DNA of 51,181 nt from JBAXQQ01 sp037131695 (GTDB lineage: Bacteria; Armatimonadota; Hebobacteria; CAIYQO01). Every line of letters starts with the position of its first letter. Position 1 is the stretch's first letter. Positions 50,560 through 51,181 of this stretch are shown here, piece after piece. Both the position numbers and the translations under genes were made by a program. The notes beneath the pieces were generated by a model. That model was not told the origin of the DNA, did not search any database, and saw only the letters and a list, made by a program, of their open reading frames with translations. Location of the stretch: NCBI GenBank assembly GCA_964638715.1, contig CAZWZF010000033.1, positions 1 to 51,181 of the forward strand, written 5' to 3'.

Positions 50560-50892
50560 TTACGCTGGCTGGCACATGACCGAGTTCACGGACTGGGCAA
50601 ACACCTGCCATTCGGCGGCTTTTTCAGTGGCATGGCTCATCCCTTTGGTGGTCAGTTTGTAATACTTTCGTTTCTTGCCGCTGTCGCCAACCTGCCATTC
50701 CGTATGCAAATAACCTTTCCCTTCCAACCGGTGCAGCACCGGGTACAAGGTTCCTTCCTTCCAATTAAACGCACCTTCAGTACGTTCATTAACAATCTGG
50801 ATTATCTCGTAACCATACATCGCCCGCTCGGAAAGCAGCTTTAAAACAAGCATCTCCACGGTACTCCCCACCAGTTCGGTATTAAATGACAT
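50560..50892 (-). CDS. PadR-family transcriptional repressor
   Basis: A 110-aa winged-helix regulator starting MSFNTELVGSTVEM at 50892, where GGAGGT lies 7 bases upstream; ATGs further upstream sit in the promoter. Signatures are LLSERAMYGYEIIQIV, then GAFNWKEGTLYPVLHRLEGK and GDSGKKRKYYKLTTKG. It ends 11 bases before the HAAS gene, whose ribosome site reaches the padR stop codon, so they are one operon. PadR proteins usually repress their own operon until a ligand or partner intervenes, and a matching dyad lies in this promoter. Confidence 0.94.
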   Translation of the reverse strand: MSFNTELVGSTVEMLVLKLLSERAMYGYEIIQIVNERTEGAFNWKEGTLYPVLHRLEGKGYLHTEWQVGDSGKKRKYYKLTTKGMSHATEKAAEWQVFAQSVNSVMCQPA

Positions 50893-50931
50893 GACAACCA
50901 CCTCCAACAGGTATATCGAAACTCTATGATT

Positions 50932-50960
50932 AATATACATCGGTGTTCTATGTATGTCAA
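50932..50960 (-). promoter_or_regulatory. padR promoter with internal dyad operator
   Basis: Reverse-strand TTGACA (50955-50960), 17-base spacer, TATATT (50932-50937). The spacer carries ATACAT-N9-ATGTAT (50935-50955), a dyad built from the ACAT/ATGT words typical of PadR sites. Predicted start is near 50925. Confidence 0.78.
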
Positions 50961-50965
50961 GACAA

Positions 50966-51045
50966 TTACGAATTAATAATTACGAATTACGAATTTAACC
51001 GCAGAGTGGCGCAGATTTCAACGCAAAGAGCACAAAAGAAAATCC
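50966..51045. repeat. Degenerate dispersed repeats
   Basis: AATTACGAATTA-type repeats, then a 22-base word (51024-51045, CAAAGAGCACAAAAGAAAAT, then CC) identical to 48204-48225. CCTCTCAATCCGTG and TTCAGACGAAA follow and are also found at 48432-48457. No gene. Confidence 0.55.
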
Positions 51046-51067
51046 TCTCAATCCGTGGTTCAGACGA

Positions 51068-51104
51068 AAAATCCCTGGCAGCTAAAATACTGCCAGGGAT
51101 TTTT
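51068..51104 (-). terminator. Strong hairpin terminator near the right edge
   Basis: A 14-bp perfect stem, AAAATCCCTGGCAG / CTGCCAGGGATTTT, with an 8-base loop and T-runs on both sides. It lies 20 bases beyond the stop of the gene entering from the right edge. Confidence 0.88.
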
Positions 51105-51123
51105 ATTTTCAATTTTAATGGCA

Positions 51124-51181
51124 TTATGCCACAGGTTTACCGCTGTTGGGTGCTTTTGAAACCTTAACTTTTTTAGGTTTC
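51124..51181 (-). CDS. C-terminal end of a gene running off the window (partial)
   Basis: Reverse-strand frame open from the edge, ending TAA at 51124-51126. The visible 18 residues are KPKKVKVSKAPNSGKPVA, a lysine-rich tail like those of small nucleic-acid-binding proteins. The well-placed terminator supports a real gene end. The family cannot be named from this fragment. Confidence 0.6.
   Translation of the reverse strand, partial: KPKKVKVSKAPNSGKPVA

Overview
The window reads as chromosomal DNA of a bacterium, most likely from a metagenome. Several things point to the PVC superphylum, with Lentisphaerota as my best guess: very large secreted multidomain proteins, type III glutamine synthetase, a PadR/HAAS pair, YesN-like AraC regulators, GDSL and sugar-isomerase genes, and intergenic gaps packed with palindromic repeats. 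This placement is inference; there is no rRNA in the window. I see no phage, integrase, transposase gene or CRISPR array.

Layout. (1) 48-4136: a tight tetrapyrrole operon, hemL - precorrin-2 dehydrogenase - hemA - hemC, joined by 1-4 base overlaps. (2) 4326-5234: a graveyard in which the remnant of a CBM9-like protein abuts the first ~120 codons of an Lhr-type helicase. (3) 5370-9318: a secreted orphan with a CysRS-like tail, then an AraC regulator followed by two diverged QueG/RdhA-like iron-sulfur proteins. (4) 9395-18124: two giant secreted proteins transcribed divergently and a Gly-rich secreted protein. (5) 18601-27050: type III glutamine synthetase, an AmrS-type radical SAM enzyme, a tRNA-Leu(UAG), the infC-rpmI-rplT operon (infC very probably starting at AUU), and a large TPR protein. 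(6) 27361-31165: a sugar isomerase-like protein, a secreted esterase and a second AraC regulator. (7) 31259-39074: a 2120-aa secreted cadherin/VCBS/FGE-fold protein, then a YhbD-like regulator and bactofilin pair. (8) 39535-43007: a secreted LmeA-like protein, a tandem pair of zinc-ribbon membrane proteins and a TIM-barrel epimerase. (9) 43400-48157: pdxT, a MoxR ATPase, serS and two GDSL hydrolases. (10) 48467-51181: a PadR/HAAS membrane-protein operon and the tail of a gene running off the right edge.

How parts work together. The housekeeping operons are conventional. The accessory part looks like a polysaccharide- and surface-oriented lifestyle: secreted beta-sandwich proteins, an esterase, GDSL hydrolases and sugar isomerases, with AraC regulators nearby. 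Two of the giant secreted proteins share a near-identical promoter, leader and signal-peptide cassette, which suggests co-regulation or a copied export cassette. Two regulator genes (yhbD-like and padR) each have a near-consensus promoter with a dyad symmetry in the -35/-10 region, as expected for autoregulation.

The most unusual signals are: the zinc-ribbon membrane-protein pair bracketed by a duplicated gene end; the two-copy 170-bp REPIN/MITE-like element; the secreted protein with a cysteinyl-tRNA-synthetase-like tail; the P-domain nested inside a VCBS-type domain; and the copied promoter/signal-peptide cassette. I found no clearly new defence or biosynthetic system. All domain assignments come from reading motifs by eye, not from database searches.
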